A stretch of DNA of 64,000 bases. It comes from Phytoseiulus persimilis. Taxonomy: Eukaryota; Arthropoda; Arachnida; Mesostigmata; Phytoseiidae. The DNA is taken from positions 14,710,211 through 14,774,210 of the forward strand of contig CM075104.1 in assembly GCA_037576195.1 (NCBI GenBank), read 5' to 3'. Of the stretch, positions 23,432 through 35,628 are shown in pieces. The position numbers and the translations under genes were made by a program. The notes beneath the pieces were generated by a model. The model made no database searches, was not told the origin of the DNA, and saw only the letters and a list, made by a program, of their open reading frames with translations. Numbering within the stretch: the first letter of the stretch is position 1; each line of letters opens with the position of its first letter.

Positions 23432-26400
23432 CTGACAAACTCATCTCCGGAGAAGCGTCAAAATTGAACGATGCCTCTCCTCGGGGACAGCCGTCTTTTC
23501 CAAATGGCAACCGGCGCTTTTATTCTCCTGAAATGGCGAGTCTTCACCGGGATGGGACAAAGCTTAACAGATGCGAAGCGGTTGGCGATTCCACGACCTC
23601 ATATGAGGCCGGTCTTATTGGACCAAGGAACATGATCCTCGCTCGGGCTCGCCGCAGTATCATCGACCATATTAACGCTGCTGCTCTCGCGATGGTTTCG
23701 GGGCTCTCTCGTGTCGGCGCTTGGAGAACTCATAACAGTAGCAAGATCAACGCGAAAAGACGCTTCCGTCGTGAATGTTGGACAAGCACTGAAATGCTCT
23801 TTTCTAAGAACAGCTCTGTGTTCTTCGCCGCCGGGCTCACGGGGAAATGATGCAGCCCCCTTCAGCAGATGTCGAAACCATTCCGAGACCGGATACTTCA
23901 GATGGATGAGGGCGGTCTATTGACAAACACTCCATTCTCTGGGATCGACGTGCGGTTTGGTGAGGTAGAGCACGTGAGATGGATTTTCAATAATCATTCG
24001 CCCCATCGAGGTCGACATCATTAGTCTGGCTATAGCGCGTAAGGTCGGTGAAGTGCGCGTATACGTTGACGTCAACTGTCAGGTCGCATCCAGCACTAAC
24101 AGTGATGACAGCCTTGCTGAGGTGTATTCTCGCAGAGCACCACTCGTGATTTTTTCCTGCGCGAGCACCACGTTACGCGAGAGCTTGTCAAGAGTGACGA
24201 AGGAGCGGAATTTCAATTTCTTCGCCGATTCCGCTGTTGTTGGAACGTGAAGAAACTTGCCAGTCCCCACGTTGGCATTGTCGTCCCACAAAAACCTCAC
24301 CCACTCAGGATGTCCCTTATGCACAAGCCCTCGTCGGGCTTCCGTAGCGAAGGACTCCGACTGAGAACGGCACCAATTCTCTTGACATTTCCGCAAAAGC
24401 AAAGGAACTTAGAGGACCCGAATAAACTTCCTCCGACTCGAAAATGAACGGGGCGATTCACGATGCCAGGTTACAGAGGAAACGACCCGGAGCAGTTCGA
24501 AGAACGAATGCGTAGAACATAGCTCATAAGTTCAGTCTCAATGATCGACTCATCTTTGAGCAGCTGACAGTAGTCTCTATGTTTTCCGACGACACCCTGC
24601 TGTCACCCTAGAGACTGAAACACTGCCATTGTCGTTCAACCCTGCTTTTTTCTACAGCTGAGATGTGACTTCTGAGAGTTTCTTGATCTCTGTCAGCTCA
24701 GCTATCAGGGCCTATTCCGGCGTGCCCGCATGACGACAGGGCATTCGCCTCTCCAGAAGAGATCAAGCGGTCTGCTCGAATAGGATTCACTCACCCAGGG
24801 CGAAACATTAACTTTCCGCTGTTTCAGCAACAACGGTTTCGGAATGAGGGCAGGGTCGTTTAAGAACCTATTTCGCGGAGTCTTATTAAAACAGCCGCGG
24901 CGGTCAAAGTTTTCATGAGGAAAGAGGCGTGTGCGGCCTAAAGTTCTTGCAGGAAGATGAACAGAAATCCACCGCGCCCACGCAGCTCAGTAACGGAAGA
25001 AACCAGCTCACGTAGCAGTTCCAGAATTCTCGAAGGATGTCGACTTGATAAAGTACGATTCACGTAGAGCTCTCTGTAAGTTTTGGCCAGTGCCTATGAT
25101 GATTGTAAGGATTTAATGATTTCTACGGTCCATGACCCGGACGGCCAGCTCTGAGTCGATTCCCGAAGTGGGGAGCGTTTGCTGGAGATCACGAAAGATC
25201 TGTTTCAAATAAAGGTGTGCTCGACTTTCTGTGTTGTCCCCAGTCCCCCAGAGAGTCACTGCACGCTAACAGACTCCACGGACACACAGCAAACTGCTCT
25301 AACGCGACCTTCAAAGTTGCTCCCTGTCGACACCCCAGCTCGGACCGCCCATCACCGCTCTCCCGGCATGGACAGTATCCCACTGCTGGGAGGCCAAGGG
25401 ATGAAGAATGGTATGTTGACGAAGACTAGGAACTGGGAGCATTCGAGACGAGGCAGAGCGTTTTTTCCCGATAATTCGAACTGAGCTATCTCAGAGCGAC
25501 GTGACATATCCCGATCGTAATCCCATGAGCTCAGGAACCGTAAACGTTCGAGTAACCTCCCCGGATGTCGAAGCTCTACCTTCGATTCGTTTCCCGGGAA
25601 ACTCAGCGGAGTCCGATTGGGTGGGTGGTTCCTGCCAATTCGACAACGCTGGTAACTTCGCCCCGGCTGACAGCTCAAACACAAACGATTCACTTCCGTT
25701 CAGAGGAATATTCTGACGGGAATTCTCATTTGGGGCCGCTATCACGCAAAAAAACCAGCCCCGAACAAGTTTCGCGATCATGATCGGGAATGGCGTTCCC
25801 CAAATCAGCCGCGTCAGTCTCCGGGCTCGCGGGTTCGTTGGACTTCGTCGAATCGACAGAGAAGAGAGACGATTTTGTCAAGACCAAATGGGCGAAAATC
25901 TCTAAGTGACAGTCCCTCTGTCAGGATCCGCGAGAGCGCTTCGCGAGACAAAAGATGGTGAGCCTCCAGAAATGTTTCCCAGAAGAGAAACGTGCCCAGC
26001 TAAAAGCTCAGAAGCTGCATCATGCGGTTACCAACATACCTTTAGCCATACCTTGTTGACCGCTAACCCGCGCGAGGCCGAGCACAGTCAAAAGGGCCAA
26101 GGGCCACAACTTAGACCCTGAAAGGGCCATGCTCACGTATAGTTGAACCAGTTGAACGGAACTCTTCAGCGACGGAGCTACATATGGAGACAGCGGTGCA
26201 GCGGAAGGCAATCAACGCCAGAGTCTGTCGACAGACGCCATCTTGCTCCAGCTGGACTGTGAGAGTCAGATGAGAGGTGGAGCGCGAGGGATACCTTTGG
26301 CCTGAACGCGCTCAACTCTCAGCTACCGTAACGGCTACACTGTCAACACGTCCTAAGGCGACAATAACAGGGCGAAGACAATTTCCGAGCTCAATATATT

Positions 26401-27011
26401 TTCTGAGACTCGCAGACGCATGTTCAGAGAATTCAAGGACATCGAGTTGCGATTCTAGTTTGTAGGCCCCGTCGAGGTATTTTTGGTGCGATCGCGCTCG
26501 AGCGAGGCATGCAATGTTACTCCCTCCAACATGCAAAGGGTGCAATAAGACATGTTGGTTTCATACTGGCCGCTGACCAATGATTGTAATCAAATCACAT
26601 GCGGGAATGTTAGCTCCAGCCACCCCGTCCCCCGGGTCACCTTGACTTACCCTCTGCTATCAGCCCTCGCCCTCGAGACCACCAGCTATCGGGTAACTCC
26701 ACACGCATCACAATTGCGCAACGCCCGGCGCTGAGTTGCGCATGTACGTCACAGACCCCTCAGCCAACCCCGCGGATGAGCTCGAAGGCCGAGCATGCTT
26801 TCACATATGGGGTGGATCCGAAGCGAAAATTGATTACATTTCGAACACCCGCTTCGCGGATACCCGCCACCATGGTTTCTGAAGTCATTGTTCGCCAAGC
26901 AGCGTTCTTTTCATCCCAAGCGCATTCTAGGAGGAGGGAAGAACAGGATAGTCGAAAAATTCCAATAGGATATGATATGGGACATGCGCATCCGGCGAAA
27001 TGATGGAGCCG
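23432..27011. other. no exon identified; probably holds 5' exons of NPDC1
   Basis: The missing N-terminal exons of the minus-strand NPDC1 gene should be here or beyond. Minus-strand frames at 24079-24402 and 25189-25383 (Cys-containing) are candidates only by position. I see no signal peptide with a matching splice donor. Nothing else is recognisable. Confidence 0.4.
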
Positions 27012-27017
27012 TTTATT
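27012..27017 (-). promoter_or_regulatory. polyadenylation signal AATAAA for the sushi-domain gene
   Basis: AATAAA on the minus strand about 230 bp beyond the TGA of the terminal RG-rich exon (27244-27246). It supports the gene ending here and not at the TGA of the long exon. Confidence 0.5.
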
Positions 27018-27243
27018 TCCAATGGTTTTCCCTGTCTTCTCATTATGTACATTGACACTCGATATCGTTTGCATGGATAGCCGTACACTCGGCGGATTTA
27101 CAAGAAAAGGCTGTGGGAGGAAAAACGATAGTTGGCCTCAACTCATCGTCAACTCACTTTTACGCTCGAGAAGATGCCCGAATTCGCCGAGCAGAACGGG
27201 ATACGGGAATGGCTTCCTGGTACTTTGAATGAAAGGCCGGATT

Positions 27244-29390
27244 TCATTTTCCACGGCCTTTACCACCCCTGGTTGTTGCTCCACGTCCACCGCGGCCGCG
27301 TCCCCTGCTGGGAACCGGTTTTGGGGCTGTCGGCATGTACCCCGGTGGTAACGGTTTCGGCTTCGCTTCCTCGATTCGTCTCAAGCGTTCTTCCTCAGCG
27401 AGACGTTTAGCTTCTGCTTCGGCTTCTTGTCGCCTACAAGCAAAGAGAAATTAGAGACTCCGGCCAGGAGCGTTCGTGAAGACTGCGTCGCAGAGCGACC
27501 AAGAGACTTTTCGAGAAGTCGTTGTTTCATCCAGGGGAGAGCCGATGCTCAGTACACTCAACCAAAGGCCGTGCGCTATCGACTCCGCGCGACATCTCGA
27601 AACTGAGAACTTTCATTGTGTTTGACTTTGAGCTTCCGGGTCGATATAGAAGTGAGTTGAATGCTTTTTTTTTCGAGGACTTGACGTATCCAAAGAGCTA
27701 CAGTCATCTGAAGATTTCACGGCGGCCGCAGAACAGCCGTCACTGCTCCGAGTCAAGATACCGCGTCTTTGATCGCGCAAAACTTTGATTGCAACTATTT
27801 GTGAGTCGGGAAGTCCTGAAAAGCTCAGAGACTCGATCCAATCACTGATTCCTGGGAATGACATGAGGCAGCTGAAAGTCATCGAAATCCCATCCCGAAA
27901 CTCCAAAATCACCCGAATGGGTTGGTCGGTGCGCAGAAACGGTCTTCGGATGTCGATTTCGATCACTTTCGGAGCCTCTCCCTAAGAGAGAGAGATTTCG
28001 GTTCTCACTTTTTCAGTTCAATAGCTCTCCGGAATAGCCAGTTCATGAAGATCTCTTTGAGCACGATGCAGATCCAAATAAACAGCATGGTACCGAACAC
28101 GATCAGAATCATAGCTCCCTCTGTCACCGGGAGTATCCATTCACAGGTCGGCGGATACATGTCGTATTCGCCGTTGTCCAGACAGCTGATCATCTCGGGT
28201 CCGACCATAGTGAATCCTTTCCAGCACGCGTACGTCACGTTCACTCCCACGGGGTACTCAGGCACGAATCCAGTCTTCAGTTTCTTGTTCCACATCGCGT
28301 CGATTTTGTTTTGCTTTGCGGCGGTTGCGACAAAAGGGACTCCGCAATGGATGGGAGTCGACTTGCACAACACCTGGAGTTCTTGTTGAGCTTTTTCAGT
28401 CTCGACTCTGCCCACTTTCTCCATTGTCTCGGGGTCGGTGTCCAGTTTGAACGTCGCGCACGTTCTGTTATCGACTGGACATTTGAAAAAAACTTCGATC
28501 TCTTCTTTCTTCAAATAAGCAAGAAACGTGTGGACGAAGTATTTCAAGTTGGATTTTCTGAGAACTTCTTCTCGCGTCAATTGCTCGGCATAAATGCTCT
28601 GGCACATCAGAGCCGAGTTGTTGGCATTGAATCGTTTCGTGTTCAGGTAGAAACACTGGTTGTCCATCGTCGAAATGATGATGTCTTTGTTGTTCGGGTT
28701 GTAGCAGAGTTTCGGCGGCATCGTGTCAGGCGATAGGACAGCAATCGTGCAGATGTCAACCGTCACCGCAGCAACCGATGTTTCCACCAAACGAAGGTTG
28801 ACCACGGTTCCGTTGCCGTTGCACACCAACTGAAAGCTGTTCTTCGTCATGGGTACGGGAACCGTGACGGAGGAGCACATGATCCGGCCCGCATCGGGAT
28901 CGCTTTCCGTCGGAGTCTCCATCCAAGCCTCCATTTCGATTTTGCCCTGGCCGACAATTTCCCCAGGAGCCAAGGTTTCGGGTGTCTGACGAAACCGTAC
29001 CTCTAGATTTGTTACGAGCGCGCTCTCTAACAACGTCACATTCCAAATGTACTCTGTCGGTCCGATGCTCTGGCAGTAATCTTTGTCGAAAGACTTGAGG
29101 ATTTCGGCGGAGCCATCTCGATTATGCTGGATTTTCAGATCGTTCTTCACAGCCACAAGATTGTTCAGACACTGAGGAACTTCGGGAGGATCCCACCGAT
29201 CGGAGATCGTGCACAGCCGCCGCGACTCACCGAATAACACATGGCCTTCGTCGCACTCGTATTCGATGTATTGCTGTCTGGGGAATCGGTCCCAGGAAGC
29301 GTTGCGGAGCCTACCGAACTTTGGAGAGCCTGGGTGCGGACATGAAGCTGCCGAAAGATGCAGCAGCAAGCCCAGAACGAGCAACTGCAT
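27244..29390 (-). CDS. sushi (CCP)/lectin-like type I membrane protein with RG-rich tail
   Basis: Two exons: 29390-28009 and 27433-27244, about 523 residues. The start is the ATG of MQLLVLGLLL; an upstream TTG extension only adds Arg/Gly-rich residues and hides the signal peptide. Residues 1-16 are a signal peptide. Residues 17-74 form a sushi domain (C17, C46, C60, C74). A long Asn-glycosylated ectodomain with scattered cysteines may hold a galactose-binding-like and a C-type-lectin-like module (around CYNPNNKDIIIS...CFYL), which I cannot prove. A second sushi domain (HCGVPFVA to PPTCEW) precedes a membrane span at about 426-449. The long frame reads to a TGA at 28005, but the sequence AAAAA|gtgaga is a donor in phase 2. 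The acceptor ttgcttgtag at 27434 opens an exon that completes Lys, then a charged helix (RQEAEAEAKRLAEEER) and a Pro- and RG-rich end. Overall layout recalls insect surface proteins that combine sushi and lectin-like modules (furrowed/CG9095 type), so a cell-adhesion or recognition role is likely but inferred. Confidence 0.85.
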
Positions 29391-31058
29391 TTCGCGAGGC
29401 CCAGCTGAGCCCCGTGGCCTACGACGACTCCCTCCGACCACCAGCGGCAACAGGGCTCAGACCATGGTCGGCATCGCAGCTGCGAAAGAGAGAGGAGAGC
29501 TCGATGTTGACCCATGCCGAGACTGGGTTGAACGGTGAATCGTCGTTGTTTTCCAGGCACGCGCGACACTCAGAGGCGCACCTACGGCGCTCTACAGTCA
29601 TCCGCTCAGAGGAAATCTCAGCTGCGAATACGTTGGACAAGTATCGCAGGTGGAATGTTTTGAAACTTCCCCACGGTGGGACGGATGAGTGCCGGAGGTT
29701 GACGAAAACGAACCAGCGCTTGTGGTATCACTGAAGATGCTTCCCGAGGCATGAGGCGAAAAAGTTCTCGAACGCGCTCGGAAACTCGAAAATAATATAT
29801 CCTGCTCCTTCGGAGGGATCAATCAGACGATGTTTTCAAGGAAATGGCTCACGAGACGCCTCCGGTCATGTACCTTCGCTCGGGAGCAAAGTTTCTTAGC
29901 TCCTTAGGAGTCCTCCGATGCCTCAACGGCGCAACGATGCGATCAGCCGCGTCGCTATATCGCTCCTTGCTCATCGTTCCTTAATCATGCTCAAGAAAGA
30001 TGAATAACGAGAGACCGATCGATGAGAATCTCTTCATACTTCGTTTCAAATGTCAAGATCTCCCGTCGCTTCCTCACTCAATCAAGTGCTGACCCATGAG
30101 TCGGCTGCAACGGGGCAAATGCCTCATTCAGCGACACGGATATCGTCGACTGCCGTCGGATCGATGTCGATGTGCGATCCTGAGAAGGATCGGAAACTTT
30201 GAAGCGTGAGACCGAGCCGAGGACATTGAGAGATGTCTCGACCTATCGATACCCACCCACGGGATTGCGGACGACGATCAGGATGAAGATAAGAAAGGCA
30301 TGATAGTCGGATACGCACGTCTATACGGCGCTGGGATAGTAAACATACTCGACTCTGTGTACGTAGCATCCGCGGCTTTTCCAGTGAATGCGACCTGTTT
30401 ATCACATGGATAACATACTCAGAACAAAAACAGACCTCCTCATATTTGATAACTCCATGCAGAACACTTCCATACGATTGTATCTCCAAGGAGAACTCTT
30501 CCATGGAGGAGGTTTTCTTGCGCGCGAAGACTCCATACACCATGCCGATCGCGGGATTTCGCTCGAGCCATTGAGAGAATTTCTGAGGACTCGAGAAAGA
30601 TTACCTCATACTTCGTTACGGCGGCGACACTTCGAGATCCAGTCCACCGCTATCGCGTCGGGGACTCGCGTAACTTCTCCGCATCTTTGGTCGGACGCCA
30701 TTGTGTTCGGCGGGGTTGCATCATGCTATCCAAGATGTGCCTCAGGTGGAATCGGCGCATTGCAAGATGGTGAGAAACGATTGCCTCACGGACCAGTCGA
30801 TGATATTCTTCCAACCGAACTTCGATGATGTTTGATGCCCTCAATTCGGAACAAATATCCGAGGTTGACCATCACTGTGGAAGCAGCTGAGGCGTGCCGG
30901 TATTGCTCGTGGAGCGATGGGATCGGCGTTTTTCGTCCTGGCTTGGGTTGACGGGACGAAAGTGACCTTCCAAACTTTTCCCCCAATTAAATCATCCTAG
31001 ATGTCTACATTGATCGACGCAACTAGATTGAAAAGATGCGTAGCAGTATACCGTAATG
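29391..31058. other. upstream of the sushi gene; nothing recognised
   Basis: Probably includes the 5' UTR and promoter of the minus-strand sushi gene. Open frames are short and unrelated to known families. A minus-strand frame at 30124-30543 (139 codons) has no visible domain. Confidence 0.45.
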
Positions 31059-31225
31059 CAGAGGTCGTCAAACTTTTCCGACCTCGGTCCGGGGTGGCGC
31101 AGCCGTAGCCCGCCGAGGAGGTGCCGAATGGGACCGATGTCAGTGTAAGACCGGGGCGAAATCGTCTCCAAAGTACGATGACAACAAGGAACGGCATCGT
31201 TTGGTCTCATTCGATACCCCTTGAT
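31059..31225 (+). mobile_element. truncated hAT-like MITE copy
   Basis: Starts with CAGAGGTCGTCAAACTTTTC, a hAT-type terminus. It shares long blocks with the copy at 34970-35232: gcagccgtagcccgccgagg, the cgaaatc-rich segment, caaagtacgatga and ggaacggcatcgttt. The right-hand inverted terminus is missing and no flanking 8-bp duplication is seen, so this copy is truncated or decayed. The right boundary is approximate. Confidence 0.65.
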
Positions 31226-34200
31226 GAGTTATGGGTGGTGCCGGGAAGCTCGGGCATCAGTCCTTTCAGAACTCCCATCGATCCTTTGAACTAGATGGAA
31301 CGTGTTCGTTTTTCCAGAAGCTCTCAGCCGTCGGCATGAGGCATTATTCATCGGGTTATCCTCCCATTCACCGCGATACTTTCTTGGAAACCACTTTCCT
31401 GGACTCACATCGAGGGAACCCACCTGTCGGAAATCCGCGCTCCAAGAACTCATACCCTAGGAGTCCACTTCCCCGGGAACTCTATCGTGAGCCCAAAATG
31501 CGAAGTCCTCGCTTTATCTCCTCCCAGCTGAGACAGAGTTCAATGATGAGGGCATATTCGTTCTTTGCAGCACTTCACACTCTACTTGTATCCATTCCCC
31601 TCAAGCAATTCCAGTCCTCCTACCCGCTGACTTTCGTATATTATCGTTGAGTCCGGGCGATCCTCCAGTTTTCTGGTGGATATTCATGAGCAGCCACAAC
31701 GCCATGCGGCTCCACTTTGTGGAGTCCACAGCCCCGAGCCTGACGGACGCCTCGAGATACTAATCGCCCTTCCCCATTCGAATTCCCGATTTCATTCGGG
31801 AGTTCCGTCTCAGGTGCGACTGAGACCAAACGGCTCTCGTTGAGGCGTGGACCGAAGTGTCCTCTCTCGAGGAACCCTGTGGGTCTCAGGGCTGTGGATA
31901 GAGGGTGCTGCCGGGGTGTTGGGGCGGCTCCAGCTGACGGCAACCCGAAAGTTCTCTCGCGTCGAATCAGCCAAAGGCACTGTGAGATTAGGGGAGAAGA
32001 TTTTCGGGGAGGTGTGTTCCTGCAAGGTGAGCATCCGACCTTTGTAGGGGGAGCGTCTCTGGAATCGGGGAGGTGTGCAGCCGGCTGGAGAAAAACAAAG
32101 GAAATGACAAAGCTCATGACGTCAATACTTTAAGAGTCTCCGTCGTGGATGTTGTGGATGATTGATGGACAGTCAAGTGCAAGAGAAACGTGCCACCAGC
32201 TTTTCCAGTTTATCAGCCCGAGTGTGGTTGGGAACTATCAGAAAGAATAGCCGAACCAACAGAGGCTCACTTGGGAAGCTATTTGAGGTGCAGCTCTCTG
32301 GACCAAAAATCCGGGAAGTATTCAAAATCCTACCATGTGGGACTCTTGTGCGGCAAGTTTCCAATCAATGCATCTACAGCTCTTGGCCGAACGGCCAAGG
32401 TAAATTCGCAGAAATTCGTTATTGATAATCGTTCCAGGAAGTTATTATGAAAAGAACACCGGACCACCCTGAGGACGCAGGTTTTCGCGAAACATTCGAG
32501 ATCGCTTTTGACGTCGCGAGCAGGAAAACAGGAACAGCATAGTCTACCTTCCTGAAAAGCACGGTCAGCGCTGCCACTGGCTCGACCTCCGTCGACGTCC
32601 AAGGCAGACGACCGTCGTGTTTAAATCCTAGGCTGTGAATCCCCGTAGTGGACCGTCGGCAACATTGAGATTCGATGAGTAACCATCCGCGAGGGTAATG
32701 TTGGCGGCATCGAAAATTCGAGCCGGTGACTCTGGAAGCGATATCCGCACACGGCATTTTTGACCAGCGGTGTATTCTGTAAGCAGGCTGCGGCGAGCAT
32801 GCGATTACAGCTCGGATATCAAAATCCAGATGACTTAAGATCCCTATAGAAACGAACGTAACAGGCTGATGTTGGTGACACGTGAACACCAGAAAGATGC
32901 TCGTCAAATAATACGCCTGTCAGAACTGACTCCAACGTACCAGCATGTGTCGGAATCGCTCTCGGCGAGTGCTTTCATTCCGCCCCTGAACAGTCGCGAA
33001 ATTTCTGAGTCCGGAAAAAGCGAATGATTCAGAACACGTCAAGCCGAAAATCCTTTTTCTCCTCTCTCGAAGGGATGTCTCTCGTACTGGAGAGGAAACT
33101 GAGCCTTGGATTTGGAATCATTCCTGGAGCATACTCTAACTTGACAATGGCGAGACACAACTGAAGCAGGCCTCGGAAGCGAGGGGATTCAGCGGGATCT
33201 CGGCTGCGGAACCCCCCGGCTTCCGCACAACCTTGGCCTCCTCCAATGAGGCAGCGTTTCCTCTTGCCTGTTTTTCCAGGATAACACTTCCTCGATTCTC
33301 GATCAAAGAACCACGTCAGTGCTCTCTGGTTTCCATTCAAGACTGCACAAGATAGGTATCTATGTATCCTTGCTGGGGATCGCAGGGAAATTCGACGGAA
33401 GAAATACGAGCAGTTAGGGCGAGCTGCGTACACATGGACGCGAAATCTTAATTGACAACCAGTGGCTCTGCTGGAACAACCAGCTGGCAAATAACGTAGG
33501 TGTCGACCGTCCCAGCGGTTGACACTTGCGCGGCCTCTTCCCGAGAACTTCCATCGTTCGCCAAACTCCTAGACTTTCCTCCATCCACACGCTTGGCCCG
33601 CAAAGCTGAACTCCATTGTCAGAAGCCGATACAGCACTCCACCCTTTCCTATTCCATTAGCTGATGGTAGAAACGATGGGGTGCGATGGAAAACCATCGG
33701 GATCTGTGGGTTTTCCATATTATCCGTCGGAACCGTGTTCATCCAGATCATGAGCGAACCTAAGCTAGGTAGTATTCTCCCCATGCACAGAGTTCCTAGC
33801 TCTTCGGTTATTTCGCCACCAAGTCCGTTGATATGGGAGATTCAGGCACAGACTGCCTCTCATTGGACTAGGCGGCGCAGTTTCAGCGAAAGTACAACTG
33901 CATTGTACGGAGCGGAGCAACGAATTGATCACAGCAACGGGAGAAGTCGAGTTTAAGCTCATCGCTTCGAAAAGTGGGGCTGTGAGGTTGAGAGGTGATC
34001 GGCCGATCGATTCAAGCCCGTTGTTCCCATGAACAGCGGTGTGACGCCAAGGAATACTTCGCCGTCTCGAGGCAGCAGTGAGTTGTACTCGGTCGTCAAT
34101 GATATGCCGGATAGTCGACACGGTCGGGCGGTCTACCTCACTGGTACGGATTAGCGATGAGCCGGAGCTTGAGCGCAGAGTTCGACCACGTCCGCATATC

Positions 34201-34923
34201 GCTCTGTTTCCGACGAACGTTCGAGATGGAGAGAGCCCCTCGCTCGAGAATGAACATGTCGTGTGATAGCTCCGGTGGCTCCATCCTCTTGTACTCGTGA
34301 TTCCAATGAAAGGATCCTCTATCAGGAACCTCCTCGAGGGTTAAAATACTCTGCCGATTCACATGCGTGGAGAATGGGAGGTTCTTCTTCAGCGAAACTT
34401 GAGGGTGGATCAATAAGAAACGGCTCTTTCACGCGGGAGCGAGTCTGGAGCCGAATCTTCACGCGGCTGTTCGCATGAAGCTGTCGTTGGAGCAAGTCAG
34501 ATGCTGGATCTGATGTTCGAATTGCACGGGCTTCCCACCCAAGTAATTCGTGCCGTCCGTCCGAAACGCCGCACTCGCGCCGCACTCGCGCTGCAGTCGG
34601 GCGAGTTCTCCGACCACGAGATTCCAGGAATCATCGAGGAAGGCGAGAATTCGAGGGGTACTGTCAGCTCATTTGCTTCGACGTCATTCGATCCACATGG
34701 AGTCGACTCTGACATGGAAGCTGCCATGATCCTTATCGAACGTCTGAGTTCTCCAATTAGAATCACCAGAGAGGTAAAAGAGGAGCCAGTACAAGTTCTC
34801 CTGACACTTTCACTGTTCTCAATCAATCACATTCAGGAATCATCGATCCGGATCACATTGAGACGGCACTTTATTGCGTTTGAGAATCGGTCGCAGAGTT
34901 TTCTCAGGCGGCGATTCTAGGGC
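31226..34923. other. no gene recognised
   Basis: About 3.7 kb with open frames up to about 160 codons on both strands (for example minus 31641-32117, 32419-32907 and 33029-33490). None shows a domain, a membrane pattern or splice-compatible continuation. Confidence 0.45.
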
Positions 34924-34949
34924 TGCAGCAGTCACGGACGACTGCTGCA
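34924..34949. repeat. perfect 10-bp inverted repeat (hairpin)
   Basis: TGCAGCAGTC, a six-base spacer (acggac), then GACTGCTGCA: a perfect 10-bp stem. It lies 12 bp before the target duplication of the hAT-like MITE. There is no T-run after it, and its role is unknown. Confidence 0.7.
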
Positions 34950-34961
34950 AAAATAGTGTGG

Positions 34962-35240
34962 ATCTAGTCCAGGGTTCGTCAAACTTCCCCGACATTGGAA
35001 CCCCAGGGTGCTGAGGGGTGCTGCAGCCGTAGCCCGCCGAGGCGGTGCGGTGATCGAGGCGGACTCATCACCGAAGTAAGGTCAGAACGAGGAAAAAGTG
35101 TGATCAGATCGAGGCGAAATCATCTTCAAAGTACGATGAAAACGAGGAACGGCATCGTTTCGCCCCATGAGACACTCCTTTCAACACTTCGGTACCCTTG
35201 GCACCCCGCAGCACACAGTTTTACGACCCCTGATCTCGTC
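34962..35240 (+). mobile_element. complete hAT-like MITE with 8-bp target duplication
   Basis: The element spans 34970-35232 (263 bp). The left end reads CAGGGTTCGTCAAACTTCC; the right end, read on the other strand, is CAGGGGTCGTAAAACTGTG. The flanks are ATCTAGTC (34962-34969) and ATCTCGTC (35233-35240), an 8-bp duplication with one mismatch. Both features are diagnostic of the hAT superfamily. There is no transposase frame, so it is non-autonomous. A second copy lies at 31059. Confidence 0.82.
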
Positions 35241-35331
35241 GAAAATTTGGCAACGAAGTCGCGCTCGCCGGCCGCTTACCGCCAAGCCCACCCTCTCCAC
35301 AGTCTGGTAAGCCGCCCGCGGGATGCATTCA

Positions 35332-35628
35332 TCCATCCTCATCCCAGACACCCAGATCGGAGAGAGCTCGGTGATTGCTGGAAACGGCGCACATAGTGCG
35401 GAGAATTATAGAGCAGTACAGCAGCAGACAGGCAGGGGACAGAGTGGCTCTCCGTCTCTTGTAGTGGAAGCAGCAGGAACGAACGAGTTGTGATCGTCTT
35501 CGGTGTCGAAATTGAAGTTTTCGCTGAGTACGGTGCGCTGGTCGCTCCCAAACTCGTTGTGATTGCACGAGAGGAACCTTTGGAAAGAATTGAGCGAACA
35601 GCAAAACTACCATCATCATCACAGCCAT
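35332..35628 (-). CDS. small open frame with signal-peptide-like start (doubtful)
   Basis: From an ATG at 35628 the frame begins MAVMMMVVLLFAQFFPKVPL, which resembles a secretion signal. It continues as a very basic peptide with RHRRR and KRRR clusters (possible dibasic processing sites) and five cysteines (RSCCFHY, ACLLLYC, RTMC), ending at 35329. No known neuropeptide signature is visible and codon use is not clearly coding. It may well be chance. Confidence 0.15.

Noticed and set aside
29391-29450. TTG-initiated extension of the sushi protein (20 more residues)
   Set aside because: The ATG at 29390 starts a clean signal peptide; the extension is Arg/Gly-rich and begins with a non-ATG codon, unlikely in a nuclear gene.
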